Translations under genes and position numbers: made by a program | Virus record (IMG/VR): IMGVR_UViG_3300024500_000049 | Span: 1 to 42,361 of that record | Strand: one strand, 5' to 3' | Source of the DNA: a virus | DNA: 42,361 nt | Shown here: piece by piece, positions 6,639 to 15,236 of the stretch | How positions within the stretch are numbered: the first letter of the stretch is position 1 | How the letters are laid out: every line of letters starts with the position of its first letter | The notes under the pieces: generated by a model | The model's input: the letters and a program-made list of their open reading frames with translations, nothing else | What the model was told of the DNA's origin: nothing | Databases searched by the model: none

Positions 6639-7034
6639 ATGGGACGTCCAGTAAAAAAGATTAATTTTGGTACAGCGGCAGGATCAGATTCAGGTATTTT
6701 GGTATCTGCTATGAAAACTAGCACAGCTCGTACTAGCTACATCGTAGCACAACGTGGTTCAAACAAATACGATGTATACAATGCTACAGACGGTACATTC
6801 CGTGTAACACTAGCAGAAGGTACAAGTTTTGCTGCCGACACAGCAGGAACAGCAGTCATGGTAGGTTACAGAGATCCGGGTAATGATGCTACAAGAGTTA
6901 CTATAAAGAAACTAACAGCTCGCATCATGACAGGTTTTGATGGCACACGCTACAGATGGGCACTAGTAAATGATTCATCATCTGACTACATCCAATTGTA
7001 TGTCAAGGCTAACGGTACAACCGACTACGTATAA
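6639..7034 (+). CDS. Probable small virion protein, beta-rich
   Basis: A 131-residue protein beginning MGRPVKKINFG, with no cysteines and a predicted all-beta fold (VTIKKLTARIMTGFDGTRYRW near residue 85, YIQLYVK near the end). A comparable short protein with a lysine-rich beginning and a KLTAR...FDG...W block is, as far as I recall, common in T4-like phages of aquatic bacteria and is annotated there only as hypothetical or structural. It has its own late promoter and strong ribosome site, so abundant expression is likely, compatible with a virion component such as a decoration, neck or tail protein. The exact role is unknown. Confidence 0.82.
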   Translation: MGRPVKKINFGTAAGSDSGILVSAMKTSTARTSYIVAQRGSNKYDVYNATDGTFRVTLAEGTSFAADTAGTAVMVGYRDPGNDATRVTIKKLTARIMTGFDGTRYRWALVNDSSSDYIQLYVKANGTTDYV

Positions 7035-7047
7035 TTAGGAATCAATA

Positions 7048-8586
7048 ATGAGTCAGGTAATCCAGACTAACGGCGACTACAAGATCAAGACGCCCAATGC
7101 TAACAAGATCACATTCGTTACCTCAGAAGTAAACGTAGTAGGGAATCTTGTAGTAACGGGTAATACTGTATCTGTAGATGTCGCTAATCTTTCGATCCAA
7201 GATAATATCATACGATTGAACAAAGGTGAAACCGGTAATGGTGTTACCAAGATAGTGTCTGGACTTGAAATAGATAGGGGGTTTGTATCTCCAGGAGTAG
7301 CAAACCCTCTACCTTCATTCCTATATAATGAAACTAACAACGATTGGGAAATCATTGAAAGTTTTGGTGGCATAGCTAAAAGCTATGTCAATAGTAAAAT
7401 AAAAGTAAGAAAGGTCGTGACAGATCCTGGCACTGACGGTGGAGATCTAACACTGATAGGATCAGGAACAGGTGTTGTTAAAGTTACAGGTATTTCTAAC
7501 TATGAATCAAGAGTAACCGCAGACGATCACATACCAAATAAAAGATTCGTAGATCTAGCTATCAGAAACAGAGAACCTGACAACGAAATCAAGAGAGACA
7601 ATACTTACGTTATCGTAAAAGATACTGCCGGTGGCGCAGTTGGTATAGCTGTTATGGGCATCTCTAATGCCATAATCAACAATCAAGGTCTTAACTATGT
7701 TGTCGGAGATGTTATTTCTATAGTAGGCGGTACTGCTCAATTAACAGCCAATGCAACAGTCACAGGAGTTGATGGTACTGGCAAGATAACATCATTCAAT
7801 CTTACTGTTCCAGGAAGATACACAGTTTTACCACCATCAAATAACAACGTAGCCACTATCACAAATAGTCTCAACGGAGCAGGTGCTACTCTAGATTTAA
7901 GATGGGAAGTGATAGCTGTTGATATTATCAGTGGCGGTAGTGATTATGCATCTGCTACAGTCACTATAAGCACAGGAGCTCTAGGACCAGGTAGTACCGC
8001 TACAGGTACAGTGACAGTGGATACAAACCCATCGTCACCGACAGCAGGACAAATAACAGCAGTCACTATATTACCCGGCGATAGGGGCACATATTATACA
8101 GTGCCTACAGTTACATTTTCCGCAGGACTTAATACAGCACTGACAGAAAGTTTAGCACAAGTAGTAGTTGACAATGTTATCTCAACTACTTTCTACAAAA
8201 ATAGGATAGAGTTAGGCGCATTAGAAATATCAAATAATATTATTTCTAATAACAACAGCAATACTAACATAATTTTTAGACCACAAGGTACAGGTAAAAC
8301 TGAATTTCAAACACCGTTACAGATCAATGATATAGATGTAGTGCCATCTTATGTCAATGCTTCTTCTGTATTATATTCTTTCGATGCTGGTGATTCGTCT
8401 AATACATTCAGTCCTGGTGGTACAGCTTTGTATTATAACAACAGGACGCAGACTTTGTATTGGCAGAGTTACATGACTAATCATCCACATCCTGTAGAAT
8501 ATAATCTTAGCAATCTGTCACTGTATCCTGTCAAGAATGAATTAATAAGTAAACAAAAAGCACTGGCTATGAGCATGATATTTTAA
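7048..8586 (+). CDS. Fibre-like virion protein with beta-repeat modules
   Basis: A 512-residue protein. The N-terminus (residues 1-80) contains VVTGNTVSVDVANLSIQDNIIRLN, a segment type that I associate with tail-fibre-like proteins of T4-like aquatic phages. Residues about 145-175 carry SNYESRVTADDHIPNKRFVD, another recurring element there. Residues about 200-375 hold glycine-rich beta modules of the type GGxxYxxxPxVxxxG (VTILPGDRGTYYTVPTVTF). FRPQGTGKTEF near residue 410 is the same element as the PHGTG or ANGTG motif of the giant fibres downstream. No enzyme motif is visible. It lies 13 nt after the previous gene with a TAGGAA site, and a 117-aa protein follows 9 nt later. A component of the fibre or baseplate periphery is the most likely role. 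Confidence 0.85.
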   Translation: MSQVIQTNGDYKIKTPNANKITFVTSEVNVVGNLVVTGNTVSVDVANLSIQDNIIRLNKGETGNGVTKIVSGLEIDRGFVSPGVANPLPSFLYNETNNDWEIIESFGGIAKSYVNSKIKVRKVVTDPGTDGGDLTLIGSGTGVVKVTGISNYESRVTADDHIPNKRFVDLAIRNREPDNEIKRDNTYVIVKDTAGGAVGIAVMGISNAIINNQGLNYVVGDVISIVGGTAQLTANATVTGVDGTGKITSFNLTVPGRYTVLPPSNNNVATITNSLNGAGATLDLRWEVIAVDIISGGSDYASATVTISTGALGPGSTATGTVTVDTNPSSPTAGQITAVTILPGDRGTYYTVPTVTFSAGLNTALTESLAQVVVDNVISTTFYKNRIELGALEISNNIISNNNSNTNIIFRPQGTGKTEFQTPLQINDIDVVPSYVNASSVLYSFDAGDSSNTFSPGGTALYYNNRTQTLYWQSYMTNHPHPVEYNLSNLSLYPVKNELISKQKALAMSMIF

Positions 8587-8595
8587 GGATCGAAG

Positions 8596-8949
8596 ATGAT
8601 AGTAAACACACAACTAACAACTAGCACAGCATCACTTTTTACAGCACCGGGTACTCCGGGTGATATGAACACGCAGAGTGCTATCACTACAATGATCTTT
8701 TGTAATACACTCGCACCTAATGCCTCAGACGAAACAGTAAATGCTGTAACTATTGATGTATTTGCTGTAGCATATGGAGCTTCACCAGTTACATTGACTA
8801 ATAAAATCATCTCTAGCTTGACTATACCGGCTGGTGAAACTTTATTTTTTGATACAGAAAGAATCGTGTTAGCTGCCGGCGATTCTATACAAGCTTCATG
8901 TAGTCAAAACAGCGCAGTTGTCGCAACCGTGAGCGTGTTACCAGTATGA
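8596..8949 (+). CDS. Small beta-sandwich virion protein, copy 1 of 3
   Basis: A 117-residue protein with the pattern (I/V)xxMxFCN ... VxxxVFAVAYG ... LTIPAGETLFF ... IVLAAGDSIQAS. The proteins at 20876 and 35435 share the layout (CN motif, a PAG/PPN-like turn and an AGD-like turn near the end), so the three look like a divergent family. Each is encoded directly downstream of a larger fibre-type gene. A compact beta-sandwich that caps, joins or decorates fibres is inferred. It has AAGGA 6 nt before ATG. Its stop overlaps the start of the next gene in an ATGA junction, indicating translational coupling. No established name is known to me. Confidence 0.82.
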   Translation: MIVNTQLTTSTASLFTAPGTPGDMNTQSAITTMIFCNTLAPNASDETVNAVTIDVFAVAYGASPVTLTNKIISSLTIPAGETLFFDTERIVLAAGDSIQASCSQNSAVVATVSVLPV

Positions 8950-9812
8950 AGTTTTTAAAAACAAAAACACTTTCTAAGTTTAGTTCTAATGATCGAGCAG
9001 TCATAGTATATCCTAACGACGTCGGTACAGGCAACAGAGTAGTGTTTAATGCTACTGGATCAGTCATGTTGCCTAAAGGCACGACCAGCAATAGACCAAA
9101 AACGACTGGAGTTAGACAGCCCACTGATGCTAATGGTTCTTTGAGATATAACACTTCGGCTGCTGTTTCTAATCCAGCAGGAGAAGTTGTTAGATATTTT
9201 CCTGAAAACGATACAGGTCTAGAAGTATATCAATCAGGATCTTGGACACAGATAAGAACACAAGGTCCTGCTAGAGTGATACAAGAGATCCTAGGAGCAG
9301 GTACTTATAATATAATCACCCAACCTAACAGCGATATCAGCAGATGGTTTCCTAGCGATGGCAATCCATTGCCCTATGTGCCAGGACTAGCACAAGGATA
9401 TGATCCACAAGATTATGTTAACAACATGATCGTGTTAGTAGAAAATGTGTTTCAAATTGCCAATACAAACTATGAACTAGTCCAAAGCGCAGGACAAGTA
9501 GTGGGAGTAGAAGTAGTATCACCAGGTACCGGTTATACACCTAACAGCACAGTTCCTATAACTGTAGCTGCTCCTAGCGGCGGTGGCACTACTGCGACAG
9601 GTACAGCTACTACTGACAGCAGTGGTAATATAGAATCTATCAGTATAACATCAGGCGGAACTAATTATACTACTATTCCTTCTGTATCGATAGCAGGAGG
9701 AGCAGGCGGCACATATCTAGCTTATATTGCTAAAGCTGGATGGTTTATCAGATTCTATACAGCCGTACCTGACACAAAACCAGTAACAGTTTTATACGGT
9801 TTCGACCAGTAA
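8946..9812 (+). CDS. Fibre-like virion protein with RYNT-type tip motif
   Basis: A 288-residue protein translated from an ATGA overlap with the previous gene. Residues about 40-100 contain LPKGTTSNRP ... GSLRYNTS ... GLEVYQSGSWTQI, the LPxGTxxxRP-G-RYNT-W element also found in the two giant fibres downstream. The middle (residues about 105-165) is different, with PNSDISRWFPSDG and DPQDYVNNM. The C-terminal third contains glycine-rich beta modules (SPGTGYTPNSTVPITV and SGGTNYTTIPSVSI) like those in the 512-aa protein. It ends with FIRFYTAVP. No catalytic motif. It is most likely a fibre or baseplate-attached structural protein; its unit appears to end just before the leader of the 1751-aa gene. 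Confidence 0.83.
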   Translation: MKFLKTKTLSKFSSNDRAVIVYPNDVGTGNRVVFNATGSVMLPKGTTSNRPKTTGVRQPTDANGSLRYNTSAAVSNPAGEVVRYFPENDTGLEVYQSGSWTQIRTQGPARVIQEILGAGTYNIITQPNSDISRWFPSDGNPLPYVPGLAQGYDPQDYVNNMIVLVENVFQIANTNYELVQSAGQVVGVEVVSPGTGYTPNSTVPITVAAPSGGGTTATGTATTDSSGNIESISITSGGTNYTTIPSVSIAGGAGGTYLAYIAKAGWFIRFYTAVPDTKPVTVLYGFDQ

Positions 9813-9834
9813 TCCAAAATCTACCTGCGGTAAA

Positions 9835-9853
9835 TAGTTAAAAGGATTAACTA
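9835..9853 (+). promoter_or_regulatory. Ribosome-site hairpin with Shine-Dalgarno in its loop
   Basis: A perfect inverted repeat, TAGTTAA (9835-9841) and TTAACTA (9847-9853), encloses the 5-nt loop AAGGA, which is the Shine-Dalgarno itself. The right arm ends on the A of ATG 9853. The stem is AT-rich and so only moderately stable. It may present the SD in an exposed loop, or restrain initiation by pairing the spacer. A weak promoter-like GGTAAATA (9829-9836) lies just upstream. Confidence 0.6.
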
Positions 9854-12800
9854 TGTCTGACCTAGGTAGAATCTCCGGATCGATGCTCAAAGAAAACCTC
9901 TTGCGAGGTGGCGAGAATCTGGTCTTTCAAAATTCCCTAAGCGATAGTCTACTCTATATAGATGTAGAAACTAACAGGATCGGCATCAATACAGATGCTC
10001 CTACTAGAGATCTAACTGTACTCACAGCTATCAAGACTTCGGATCTCATAATAGACAATAATCTAAATCTTTCTGGATTTAATTTCGATGGTGCTAACAG
10101 CATATTATCCAGTGTTAATGGTCCTATCTATATTTCTCCAGCGTCTAATCAAACGATAGTACCTCAATTAAGGACCGATAATTTACGTTTTTCTAACAAT
10201 ACTATCAGTTCTTTAAACAGCAATGATAACATAGAATTAAAACCACACGGTATTGGAGAAACTATATTCGATTCCGATGTAATGGTAGATGGAAATCTAC
10301 ATAGTACCGGAGATATATTAATCGACGGACAGATATTTTTTGGTAATCAGACTACAGATACTGTTAGCATAACTGCTGAAGTAAACACAGACTTGATACC
10401 AGATAGCACCGATTATTTTAATCTAGGATCTAGCAGCAAAAAATGGTTAGATTTACACACACATCTAGTTAATGGTCAGCTGCTATCAACTGGATCAGTT
10501 TCATTTCCTAGTCTGTATGATATAGGACTCGATGTAGGCAAGCAATGGTTCGTGGCTACAAATGGTGATGATACGAATGTAGGATTTCATCAACATGGTC
10601 CATTTGCTACAATAGCTAAAGCCTTGAGCGTAGCAACATCCGGCGATACAGTTTACATATACCCAGGAACCTATACAGAAATATTTCCATTGACAGTTCC
10701 ACAAGGAGTTACTGTACGAGGCGCAGGTATAAGAGCAGTTACTGTCAAACCAACTGTAAGTACTAACACCCAGGACTGTTTCTTGCTCAACGGAGAAACT
10801 ACAATAGACGATCTGTCAGTGGTAGATTTTTATTATAATTCAGTTACAGACACAGGCTATGCCTTTAGATTTGCTCCAGGTTTTACAGTAACCTCAAGAA
10901 GTCCTTACGTACAAAATGTATCTGTTATAACAGAACCAGGAACAGGTACTGAAATTCCAGCATCAGTAGTACATGGCACAGGCCCAATTTCTACATCTTC
11001 ATATTCTACTTTTGGATTTACTATTAGAGCATCCGATTATGGAGATATTGGCGGTTATATAACAGCCTATGCTCCTCTGACAGCAGTGATACAATCTGGT
11101 TATATAGATCCTCCAGGATACTACACAGTAACATCAATAGAAGTAGATCCTACTAATACAGATAATTGGTTTATACATACTGCGGAAGAATTTAATCCTT
11201 CTCAACCTGGACTTTCATTAACTTTGTACAGTGTAGGAGCTTCTTTCATCGTTTCAAATGCTTTATTTGCTGAAGCTGGTTACTATTATCTAGATTATAA
11301 TAAATCTGATTTGCCTGTAGATTTTGGCACAACTGTTGGAACTAATTGGATTTATACTGTTGACGTTAATTACTATGGCGGAACTAGCTATATCATTGAC
11401 AGTATTTCTGATCAAGGAACAAGGTGGAGGATAAACTTTACACAGACTATAGCAACTCCTTCTCTTGGCCAAGTACTTTTTGTGTCCCCTGTTGCTCCAG
11501 ACGGCACACCAGTAATACCACTACCGGCAGGTAAAGGAGCACTAGTTGATGGTAGTGTAGCTAATCCCGACAGCAAAGAAGCAAGTATGCTATTTCATAG
11601 CTGTACATTTATCACCACTGAAGTAGATGCGTTGACTATGACTAATGGTGTTCGTGTGGAATGGCTCAATAGCTTTACATATTTTGCCAACAAAGGGCTT
11701 TATGCTATAAATGGCACACTAGGATTTGCCAACCAAGGAGTAAAATTTGGTGCTGAAGTACGAAGCATAGGTTCAGCCAATGTCTACGGTACCTATGGTG
11801 CTTATGCCGATGGTTCGGATACATTGATGTATTTGATTAATCATAATTTTGCGTATATCGGAGCAGGCACAGATACATCCAACGACCCTACAGCAGTCAT
11901 ACAGACTAATGAAGCTAGCAAACACAATGGTGGAGAAATTTACTATCAAAGTCTAGATCAACGAGGAGATTTTAGAGTTGGTGATGTATTCACAGTCAAC
12001 CAAGAAACTGGTTTTGTCACACTAAACGGCATAGGACAAAATGCTAACGGTATCACTAGGATCACTTTAAGCAATAATTCTGGTCAAGACACTATATTAG
12101 ATCCACAGTTCATCCAAACAGGCGGAATAAAAATCAGTGGAAATACTATCTATGGCCTAGATGCTGAAGTTAATATAGATCCTGCTAGCAATCAACTCAA
12201 TCTCGAAAATGTTTCTATACCACAGAATCTTTCAGTGACTGGAAATTTTGTCATAGATGGCCAGTTAACTTTAGGCAATCAAGTGGTCGATACTATCAGT
12301 TTTGTAGCCGATGTTGACAGTGATATTTTACCTAATTCAACTTCTACATATAATCTTGGTAGTGAAACTTTACGTTGGACATCTCTAAAAAATATCAGAT
12401 CAGATTTGCCTAACATTAAAATTTATGATAACAATATACAGACTGTAGATACAAACAGTGATTTAGAATTACGAGCAAATGCTAGCGGGTCTGTGGTATT
12501 TGTAAAAAATACTGAAATATCAAATACATTAACTGTTTCTCAAACTTCTAGTTTTGCTAACACTTTTATCACAGGATCATTTGCTAAAAACGGCACCTCT
12601 CTGATAACTGGTGATATCAATCAAACTGGAGATATAAACATCTCGGGAGATTTCATAGTAAACAACAACTACTATGCTTTCAACGACATCTATCTCAATC
12701 TAAATCAAGTTAGCACTGTTTCTTCCAATAGTGATCTAGAATTAGTAGCTGCGGGCACCGGTGTTATTTCTATACCAGATAAAAATGTTCAGCTAGATAA

Positions 12801-15108
12801 AAATCTACAAGTAGGATCATTTAATGCCGCAGCGATTTCTGTAAATCAAGTAACAGCTCCGGTTATTTCAGACAATAACATAGTTGTCTACGATAATGTA
12901 ATTGAAACTACACAATCAAACAGCGATCTTGAGTTAAAAGCCAGCGGTACAGGTCAAGTTGATTTTGTACAAAATCTAGAAATACTCAACGATCTCACAG
13001 TCATGGCTTTGAGCTCGTTAAAATCTACACAGATACAAGGTACAGTGACACAGACTGGAGATTACAATCAGACAGGTAATACTACAAGAACCGGTGATGT
13101 AAATGTTACTAGTTCGTTGACTTCTAACGGAAATTTTGTCACAGATTCTATCACTGTAAGCAATAATACAATAAGAACTACCGTATCTAACAGTGACCTA
13201 GAATTAGCAGCCACAGGCAATATAGTGATAAACGATATAGCTAGATTTAATAATAATCTAACTACCAATACTACAACATCTACAAATTTAACAGCGATTT
13301 CAACAACATCCTCGGGAGTTTTTTCAGACGGCGATATAAAGATCGAAGGTAATCTAGTTACTACTACACAGAGTAATAGCGATCTAGATCTCAGAGCCAA
13401 CGGTACCGGTATCATAAGATTTACCGCTGCGACATTTAACAATCAATTGTCTGTTACAGGAATTAGTGATCTACAGGCAACAAATATAGTTGGAGATGTT
13501 ACTGTACAAAATCTATCATCTAGCAGTATCACACATACAGGATCATATCAACTTTATGGTACTGGATATGTAACTGGTGATTTTACCAATACTTCAGTAA
13601 CACAGGCAAATTTTGGCAATATCGTATTCTTGAACAATGCTGTTAAGACTACAGAATCAAACAGTGATTTAACTTTAAATGCCAGCGGCACAGGCAGTAT
13701 TAGATTAAAATCACAGACTACATTTAACAAAAATTTATCAGTAAATGATACTTTAACAGTCAATAATCTAACAGTTAATAAAGTAACATTCAATAGTTTA
13801 ACTGATGGCACGGTTTTAGTAAAAGATAATTTTATCACTACCGTAGATTCAAACGCAGACCTAGATCTCACAAGCCACGGCACTGGGATCGTAAGAATAC
13901 CTAGCAATGATTTAAGAACATACGGATTAACTGTAGCTGGCACTAGCTATTTTAACAATACGTTTTTAGGTGGAGGCAATCACTTAGGTAATTTTTCAAT
14001 CACCGGTAATAGAACAGTAAATGGCAGTTACTATCAAACAGGTGATTTTACTAATAATAATGAAATAAGACTAGACAATATACACATAGTCAACAATACC
14101 ATATTGACTACCCTCAGTAGTAGTGACCTTGAATTGCGAGCATCTGGTTCAGGATTAATCAGTTTTACTAATAACAATGTTTTAATTAACAACAATCTTT
14201 CAGTTTCTCAAGATATAACCTCTAGCATTATCAACACATCTTCTACAAGTTATGCTGATAGCTTGTATGATGGTGAGATATTAATCAAAGACAACTTTAT
14301 TAGGACTACAAATTCAAACAGCAATTTAAAATTAACAGGTAATCTCCTAGGCGGCGTAGCATCTCAAAATGTATTGATTAACAACAATGTTATTTCTCCG
14401 GTTACATTTAATGATCTATTGATACAACCAAATGGCATCGTTACTGTAGACAGTGTTTCTGCTATGAAATTACCAACAGGAACTACAGCTAATAGACCTT
14501 CAGGAGTAGCCGGTCAGATACGATATAACACTACAGCACAGCAATTTAGGGGATGGAATTCTGCGGCAACTAAACCATTTAATGGCGTATATTCTGCGGA
14601 TCTAAAAACTTCAGTAACTGCCCTTGATACACAGTCTTTAAGATTTACTGTTAACAATGCTAACAAGATGTCCATAACTAGCAGTAAAGCTATTACCGAA
14701 GCTGTACAAGTAAACACTTATATGACGGTGTCTAATAACACATTTAGCAATGCTCTGAATGAAAACATCTTTATAACACCGGGCGGTACAGGCCAGCCGA
14801 TCTTCGATAAAACTACAATAGTAGGCGATGCTTTTATAAATCTAGATAACACATTACCGTTAACAGTCGCATCAAACGGACAGGGCTATGTAAAATTCAA
14901 TAACAACAAAGCACTGGTTATTCCAGTAGGTAATACCAGTGAACGTCCAGCTGGACCAGAAGTGGGAGATTTTAGATTTAACACAGATCTAGCTGCTCCT
15001 GAAGTTTGGAACGGAGTAGCATGGGCTTCATTAGCAGGTGATGCTGTAGGTATTAGTGCCAGCGAATTCAACGACCTTGATCAAGTTTACAGCTTGATTT
15101 TTGGCTAA
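9853..15108 (+). CDS. Giant fibre protein 1 with beta-helix and 155-residue repeats
   Basis: 1751 residues. N-terminus SDLGRISGSMLKENLL, then DVETNRIGINTDAPTRDLTV, a beta-roll-like segment shared with the next giant. Residues about 230-700 form a right-handed beta-helix (pectate-lyase or DUF1565 type) with FVATNGDDTNVG and SGDTVYIYPGTYTE. An insert at about 359-553 is absent from the paralogue. GDFRVGDVFTVNQETG lies near 705-720. Residues about 867-1490 are a repeat array built on SNSDLELxAxGTG, with half-units alternating at about 63 and 90 residues. The C-terminus carries two LPxGTxxxRP...RxNT elements and ends with YSLIFG. Such proteins are typically trimeric tail fibres or adhesins. Its leader contains the SD-loop hairpin. 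No S74 intramolecular chaperone was seen. Fibre role is inferred from repeat architecture and position. Confidence 0.9.
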   Translation: MSDLGRISGSMLKENLLRGGENLVFQNSLSDSLLYIDVETNRIGINTDAPTRDLTVLTAIKTSDLIIDNNLNLSGFNFDGANSILSSVNGPIYISPASNQTIVPQLRTDNLRFSNNTISSLNSNDNIELKPHGIGETIFDSDVMVDGNLHSTGDILIDGQIFFGNQTTDTVSITAEVNTDLIPDSTDYFNLGSSSKKWLDLHTHLVNGQLLSTGSVSFPSLYDIGLDVGKQWFVATNGDDTNVGFHQHGPFATIAKALSVATSGDTVYIYPGTYTEIFPLTVPQGVTVRGAGIRAVTVKPTVSTNTQDCFLLNGETTIDDLSVVDFYYNSVTDTGYAFRFAPGFTVTSRSPYVQNVSVITEPGTGTEIPASVVHGTGPISTSSYSTFGFTIRASDYGDIGGYITAYAPLTAVIQSGYIDPPGYYTVTSIEVDPTNTDNWFIHTAEEFNPSQPGLSLTLYSVGASFIVSNALFAEAGYYYLDYNKSDLPVDFGTTVGTNWIYTVDVNYYGGTSYIIDSISDQGTRWRINFTQTIATPSLGQVLFVSPVAPDGTPVIPLPAGKGALVDGSVANPDSKEASMLFHSCTFITTEVDALTMTNGVRVEWLNSFTYFANKGLYAINGTLGFANQGVKFGAEVRSIGSANVYGTYGAYADGSDTLMYLINHNFAYIGAGTDTSNDPTAVIQTNEASKHNGGEIYYQSLDQRGDFRVGDVFTVNQETGFVTLNGIGQNANGITRITLSNNSGQDTILDPQFIQTGGIKISGNTIYGLDAEVNIDPASNQLNLENVSIPQNLSVTGNFVIDGQLTLGNQVVDTISFVADVDSDILPNSTSTYNLGSETLRWTSLKNIRSDLPNIKIYDNNIQTVDTNSDLELRANASGSVVFVKNTEISNTLTVSQTSSFANTFITGSFAKNGTSLITGDINQTGDINISGDFIVNNNYYAFNDIYLNLNQVSTVSSNSDLELVAAGTGVISIPDKNVQLDKNLQVGSFNAAAISVNQVTAPVISDNNIVVYDNVIETTQSNSDLELKASGTGQVDFVQNLEILNDLTVMALSSLKSTQIQGTVTQTGDYNQTGNTTRTGDVNVTSSLTSNGNFVTDSITVSNNTIRTTVSNSDLELAATGNIVINDIARFNNNLTTNTTTSTNLTAISTTSSGVFSDGDIKIEGNLVTTTQSNSDLDLRANGTGIIRFTAATFNNQLSVTGISDLQATNIVGDVTVQNLSSSSITHTGSYQLYGTGYVTGDFTNTSVTQANFGNIVFLNNAVKTTESNSDLTLNASGTGSIRLKSQTTFNKNLSVNDTLTVNNLTVNKVTFNSLTDGTVLVKDNFITTVDSNADLDLTSHGTGIVRIPSNDLRTYGLTVAGTSYFNNTFLGGGNHLGNFSITGNRTVNGSYYQTGDFTNNNEIRLDNIHIVNNTILTTLSSSDLELRASGSGLISFTNNNVLINNNLSVSQDITSSIINTSSTSYADSLYDGEILIKDNFIRTTNSNSNLKLTGNLLGGVASQNVLINNNVISPVTFNDLLIQPNGIVTVDSVSAMKLPTGTTANRPSGVAGQIRYNTTAQQFRGWNSAATKPFNGVYSADLKTSVTALDTQSLRFTVNNANKMSITSSKAITEAVQVNTYMTVSNNTFSNALNENIFITPGGTGQPIFDKTTIVGDAFINLDNTLPLTVASNGQGYVKFNNNKALVIPVGNTSERPAGPEVGDFRFNTDLAAPEVWNGVAWASLAGDAVGISASEFNDLDQVYSLIFG
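12451..14325 (+). repeat. Degenerate ~155-residue repeat array in giant fibre 1
   Basis: SNSDLEL-type motifs start at 12451, 12724, 12916, 13186, 13372, 13657, 13849, 14116 and 14314. Intervals alternate about 270 and 190 nt, so two half-units make a super-repeat of 465, 456, 477 and 465 nt. All intervals are multiples of three. It is the counterpart of the exact 471-nt array in the paralogue, here with small insertions and deletions. Confidence 0.8.
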
Positions 15109-15128
15109 TCACGCATTTTGTTTAAACG

Positions 15129-15136
15129 AATAAATA
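15129..15136 (+). promoter_or_regulatory. T4-type late promoter AATAAATA before giant fibre 2
   Basis: AATAAATA matches 7 of 8 consensus positions and lies in the 128-nt gap between the giant fibre genes. The predicted start at about 15142 gives a 95-nt leader whose first structure is the 9-bp hairpin at 15145-15169. Confidence 0.65.
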
Positions 15137-15144
15137 CTTGTGAT

Positions 15145-15169
15145 TACAAGAGAGGACCAGTCTCTTGTA
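15145..15169 (+). promoter_or_regulatory. 5'-terminal mRNA hairpin in leader of giant fibre 2
   Basis: A perfect 9-bp inverted repeat, TACAAGAGA (15145-15153) and TCTCTTGTA (15161-15169), with loop GGACCAG. It begins about 3 nt after the predicted late transcription start, so it would form a hairpin at the very 5' end of the message, a placement known to protect some phage mRNAs. There is no T-tract, so it is not a terminator. A mini reading frame (ATG 15169, five codons, MAKLW) begins at its right edge. Confidence 0.7.
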
Positions 15170-15204
15170 TGGCTAAACTGTGGTAAACCCGCAATGTAAG
15201 GTGG

Positions 15205-15227
15205 TTAACCGTGAAACACGGGGTTAA
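15205..15227 (+). promoter_or_regulatory. Leader stem that overlaps the Shine-Dalgarno of giant fibre 2
   Basis: TTAACC (15205-15210) can pair with GGTTAA (15222-15227), with an inner GTG/CAC pairing (15211-15213 with 15217-15219) around loop AAA and a GG bulge on the right. The right arm shares two bases with the AAGGAG ribosome site (15226-15231) of ATG 15237, so folding could modulate translation of the fibre. Confidence 0.5.
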
Positions 15228-15236
15228 GGAGAGCGA

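Noticed and set aside
9829-9836. GGTAAATA as a late promoter for giant fibre 1
   Set aside because: It matches poorly at the first positions and overlaps the ribosome-site hairpin, leaving almost no room for a leader; noted but not called.
13068-13943. Antisense reading frames of 124 and 129 codons in giant fibre 1
   Set aside because: They arise from the repetitive AT-rich coding of the fibre and the products are hydrophobic Val/Leu-rich shadows without start signals.
15145-15169. Terminator between the giant fibre genes
   Set aside because: The hairpin has no T-tract and lies downstream of a late promoter, so a leader element fits better.
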